Source: Cordia subcordata (taxonomy: Eukaryota; Streptophyta; Magnoliopsida; Boraginales; Cordiaceae). Taken from it: DNA of 64,000 nucleotides. The DNA lies in the NCBI GenBank assembly GCA_028554755.1, contig JAPTOF010000016.1:13884001-13948000 (forward strand), given 5' to 3'. Below, one piece after another: positions 59,844 through 64,000 of the stretch. A model generated the notes under the pieces. That model made no database searches and was not told the origin of the DNA. It saw only the letters and a list, made by a program, of their open reading frames with translations. The stretch's first letter is position 1; the number at the start of each line of letters is the position of its first letter. The translations under genes were made by a program, and so were the position numbers.

Positions 59844-61372
59844 TATTGGGATTGTATGCCTTAAAGACCACAAGCACATGGTGAGTACTAGATACTAGAC
59901 ATAATTTGCTCATGATATTGTTCATATGATTGAGTTTTGGCACCTCATATTATCTCTATTTGTGCATTGATGCAAAGTATGAAGGTCTAACAATATAGAC
60001 CAATGACTTGGGTGTGCAGTAAGGTTGGACGCACAATAGATCAAAGTTTAGATTTGTCAATACCGTAAATTGGTCCATAGCTGGATGGTAGTGTTAGACA
60101 ATCTACTGGGACAAGGCTATAGTGGGCGAGTCTTCTTAAAAGGGTGATCTACCTAGGTCATTGGATGGTTTTTCGAATTAAACTCCTAGTGCATGCGTCA
60201 TGCATTGGACAAGGCCTACTGTGAGTATGTCTTCTGGGAACTGTACCATCACATATAGAAGACGAGATACTCACAACTTTCAAGTCACCAATGCTCTTAA
60301 TCTAGAGCATGTATTGATGAACTGACTAAGTTAGGGTGCAACACTTTGATGTGCCATTAGGAGTAGTCGTGAATGATAAGATTATCTACTTTGTACATTG
60401 GGTGTTGTGTTCTAGTTTAGTTGGGACATGCATTTGCAGCAGCAAAGTCCATGTGCCTTTTTGGATTTGTCCACTTGATCACCAGAAATCTAATACTATT
60501 GATATTGCCCTTCAGGGGTATATCAGTTATTTGGCTTGTGGGTCACTCCCTAGATTAAGGGATCCGTGACCAATGGATGATCATCATCTAAGACTAGATA
60601 TTCCGAGGTTCTGGACTGACCTTGACTACGTGTATGCATAGTGGGGCATTTTGGTCATTTTACTCAGTTGGTCCAAGACAGAGGTGACAAGCTCCTATTT
60701 AGCCAGTAATTATCTTGGGAGTGCGGCTTTGGTCTACTGATGGAAATAGACCAAGGTCAAAATGGCCTTAGTGTTGCCAAACTGGCTATGAGGGAGCCAA
60801 GGATAATTATGTCTTTTGGTCCCTTCACTAGCCATTACTCAATTGGATAGATTAATTAAGGTAAATTAATTATGTGGATTACTTAATTAAGATTTGAGTT
60901 TAGAATTAAGAAGGGATTTTATTATCCGGGTCTTCTTAATATAACTCATGGATATCTTAATTAGATAAACGGGTCCCACATGGAAGATATTTAGTGTATG
61001 AGGTCAAATATATGGGATATTCTTATCCCTAGGAAATATTCCATTTTTAGAAGGACTAATGAGCGGTATTATGATAAAATATAATATTCTAAGTACCTTA
61101 TCCTTATTAGGGTTGCCTTGTACTATAAATAGTACAAGATAAGCATAACCCACATAAGAATGAAAGAGAAAGTAAGATTTTTTCTTGGTAGGTATGCGCA
61201 GGTTTTTTCACACACTAGCATCAAGAACACACACTAAATTCCATAACCTCAATTTAGCATTAAAAATTACTTGCCCACTATATAAAAAATTGTATCCCAA
61301 CAATAGAGCTTTGGAAATAGTGGAGAAGACCGTTAAAAGGATAATATAAGATGGGTATTACACAAAGAAGCC
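59844..61372 (+). repeat. 3' LTR of copia element C, truncated
   Basis: Starts TATTGGGATTGTATGCC after GCAAGTGGGAGA; the first TG has become TA. Identical palindromic TATA at 61118-61137. Matches the 5' LTR until about position 54370 of that copy and then stops at the Athila LTR. Confidence 0.87.
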
Positions 61373-63258
61373 TGGTGTGCCTTTTCGGTACAAGCCCTAA
61401 ATGACCCGCAAGCATAGGATCATGTAGAATAGTGTGTACAAGTACAGGTGTCGAACCATAAGGAGGCGTGAATTGTGGAGGAAATTCTATGCTAGCGTGC
61501 TCTAGAAGAAACTTAAAAAAGAAAAAAAAGAACCTAAGCTAACATGTTTTTGTACTTTTAGATTTTTGGGAGCTAAGGGGAAAAATGGAAGTTCTACACT
61601 ATAAATGCAATAAGGGAATGAGGTAAGAACTAAGCTAACCTAAGGGATTAAAACAAGGAGAAGGTGATAGGGTGAGCTACACTTGCAAATGGGTGACTTT
61701 ATGCCTCTTTGCTATGGGATTCAGGGATTGGCTTTCTAAATTTGGCTTTTAACACTAAGCAACTAACTAATGTCCTAATTACATCCTAGGACTTAGTGCA
61801 GGTCTATCCCTAAGCGTGCACACTTAGAGCTACGGTGTGGTCTTTATGTACCTAAGGCCATAGAAGGGACTAGAGAGTTACTTAGGTGTCATAGAACGAT
61901 CCCACCCTAGTTTCGAAACCATTGGCTGGATTTAAAGCTAAGACCTAAGGTTCTTAGGGTCAACTAAGCCTATCTAGCCTCTTATTAGCTAGATTTAAAC
62001 TAAAGGAGACTCGATCTAGACTAGTCCTAACTTATGCACTGTTATTCTAGGGACATTCAAGTGGATTGGTATCTAATAGGTGTAGTCCTATATGTTGTAA
62101 GGCAAAGCATTGTGAATATGACATCCTATTCATGATACAAACACACAAAAGTTTGTTTTACACCATTAGAAGCATTCAAGCATCAACATATTTCACACTC
62201 ACATGGACATGAATAGAATCAACACACTTCATATTATCCGCAATCACACATACAGACATGCATAATCTAAGGATTATAAGTGTTCTATAGCAAATAAAAC
62301 TCAATCTATATACAGACAACTCAATCAAGCATTATATCAAATACATGGACATGAAATGATATAAAGCTTCTCATAATAAGAATAAAGTATGTGTGTGTGT
62401 GTGTGTATATACACATATAAGCCAATAAAATCTCATAACAAAGAGTATGTAAATCATACTATTACACAAGTTTAGGCACCCTACATCATCTATTCAAGTA
62501 TGAAGTAAGTAAGAATGAAAAAGGTTATAGAAATCTCCCATTCCATCCTTGTTTGTCTCTTTACAATCTTGAGTAATCTTCACCAATTGATGTTATAATC
62601 CTCCAAAATCAACTTAATTTCAAGTTGGGGTGTATGTTATTGTGTGAATTAGAGGTGGGTAAAAGTAGGGTTTTGTGTTTGAGAAGTGGGTGTGTGAGTG
62701 AAAGGAGAAAAAGGGATCAAAATCTACTAAAAATATGCTGGAAAAGGGGTTAAATAGTGCAGCATACGTATCCAGCCGGGGGCCTTGGCTCGTTGACCGG
62801 CTTAGATTTGAGGTCGACTAACCCAAAATAGGTTGCCCTCTATTTTGGCTGGTCCCATAGGCCAATCGACTGGCCCTAGGAAAGGGGGTTGACTGGCCAG
62901 CTCAGAAGGTGGCCAATTTTCTTGCATTGCATTTGTTTCATTCCCATTGCTCTTTTCTTCACCTAGTTGCCTCAAAACACTTCTTATATGCTTCTCCCAC
63001 ATCCCGAACACCTCAAGCTTGAGTCCAATATCAATTCTCCATCAATTCAAGTCCCAAGCTTTTAACCTAACTTGACCAAACACGAGAAATATGCACGCAT
63101 TAGTGTAGCATTTGTCTTTAAACTCAACTATGTACATTTGCTTACCCTTAAGCCTAACTCTAACATATGTACTACACTAATGCATCTCTTAAGGTTTAAA
63201 ACACATCTTAAACATAGGCAATTAACAATGCAAACATACACAAAAGCACAACACAACG
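61373..63258 (-). repeat. 3' LTR of the second Athila element
   Basis: About 1,886 bp. The outer end is TGGTGTGCC (inverse of GGCACACCA). The inner end lies beside ACACCCCCAAACC, the inverse polypurine tract. Contains the inverse of TGTGGTTCGACACC (about 61445) and GTTGACCGGC-type words (62770-62910). A GT microsatellite is at 62389-62406. The TATA region of the first copy is not conserved here. Confidence 0.87.
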
Positions 63259-64000
63259 ACACCCCCAAACCTTCTCCTTGCTTATCCCCAAGCAAGCCCA
63301 CTCTTAAGTCTATTTCTAGGTTGATACAAAGGGTTACCTAAATGATTGACTCTTTATCAAGGTTAGCCTAAGAAACATGAAGGGGGCATTCCTATTGTGG
63401 AGAGATCCCCAAGCCTCTTTGGATCCTCCCTCTACTCATAAGGGGCCTCGTTCCTCGTGGGAATTTCCCAAGCCTAGGATTCTAACTCACGCACACGGGA
63501 TGTTTATATTTCATGCCCTCGCGACGAACATGGCCTCCCTAATATGTACAAAGCATCAAAGACAAGATGAGAAAATATACAAATGTAATGGCTTATAAAA
63601 GCCTTATTCACATATATACAAAGAGGATAGCTTGTGCTAAGTTGACATTGTGTCACTTATATAAATTCACAAAACTTTTTTGTGCCTTTGGATTTTTATC
63701 TTTTTCCATTTTTTTTTCAATTTTTCATCTTTTTGATATTTTTGCACCATTTTTGCCTTTTCAATTTTTTTTTGGATTTTTCATATTTTGCATTGCATAT
63801 GCACAAAGGAAAGGAAAAAATGCTAAGGCAAATAAAAAAGAACAAACTAAAGAAGGGGCACTCACATCAATAACCCTTTTCAATTACTCTTTCCTACCAA
63901 GCTATGGGGTAGCTACAAGAGGCATTCTTAAAGGTCCTCACACCCTACAACTTTCAAGTGCATTCTCTCTAGGACTTAGTTTTCAGTCCACTCTATTCAC
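63259..64000 (-). other. Athila 3' untranslated region, second copy
   Basis: Minus-strand homologue of about 6500-7283, including the tract at 63262-63290 and the block around 63380-63480 that matches 7030-7150. T/A-rich sequence at 63670-63800 stands where the first copy has its AT microsatellite. No gene. Confidence 0.75.

Larger units (their letters stand above)
52841..61372 (+). mobile_element. Ty1/copia element C, both LTRs present, 3' LTR truncated
   Basis: 5' LTR 52841-54589, primer site 54592-54603, leader, gag relic, integrase and RT relics, purine tract at 59830-59843, 3' LTR from 59844. The last roughly 220 bp of the 3' LTR are cut off at 61372 by an Athila LTR. Same family as copia element A (27275-39954), opposite orientation. 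Its left end lies in another copia relic. The right target duplication is outside or destroyed. Confidence 0.88.
61373..64000 (-). mobile_element. Second Athila-like element, minus strand, running off the window
   Basis: The LTR (61373-63258) and part of the 3' untranslated region (63259-64000) are reverse-complement relatives of 7284-9167 and about 6500-7283. The element interrupts the 3' LTR of copia element C. Five bases AAGCC (61368-61372) are the predicted left target duplication. Its other end lies beyond 64000. Confidence 0.87.

Overview
The window is nuclear DNA of a flowering plant, most likely a eudicot. It is AT-rich, its genes have GT-AG introns, and most of it is nested, decayed transposable elements of typical plant families (Athila-type and chromovirus-type Ty3/gypsy, Tork/TNT1-type Ty1/copia, PIF/Harbinger, MULE, hAT, LINE, tRNA-derived SINE, Tourist, hAT and MULE-type MITEs). 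I see no bacterial operons, no CRISPR array, no rRNA and no canonical tRNA gene. The species cannot be named from the sequence.

Layout. 1-757 is AT-rich spacer. About 758-9875 is a PIF/Harbinger element (minus strand) split by an Athila-like retrotransposon at 2365-9167 (+, TSD CTACT). 10012-11908 is a decayed hAT transposase; 12636-12900 is a copia gag scrap next to a 5'-truncated LINE (12923-13530, 22-bp TSD); 13857-14392 and 15118-15570 are two foldback elements with 9-bp TSDs. 16331-23355 is the first host gene: a four-exon, intact 686-residue exostosin-family (GT47) glycosyltransferase with a likely 5'-UTR intron.

23360-42820 is a set of elements nested inside one another. A MULE transposase gene (minus) is cut by a gag/protease-only gypsy element (25118-41813, +). 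That element is cut by a copia element (27275-39954, minus, TSD GGGAT), which holds another copia element (about 30517-38010, +). A SINE (23838-24089, 15-bp TSD) sits in the MULE as well. 43129-43774 holds a hAT-type MITE whose right target duplication was hit by a Tourist MITE.

44261-47708 is the second host gene, a small lysine-rich plant protein of four exons whose last exon carries an apparent premature stop. 47709-52160 shows no recognisable gene. 52165-52840 is the 3' end of a minus-strand copia pol, interrupted by a third full copia copy (52841-61372, +, same family as the copia element at 27275). The 3' LTR of that copy is cut by an Athila LTR (61373-63258, minus) whose element runs off the window.

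Only the glycosyltransferase and the small lysine-rich gene look like host genes. All transposon coding regions carry stops and frameshifts. No pathway links the two host genes. The main biological interest is the layered insertion history and several odd non-coding motifs in the retrotransposon LTRs and leaders.
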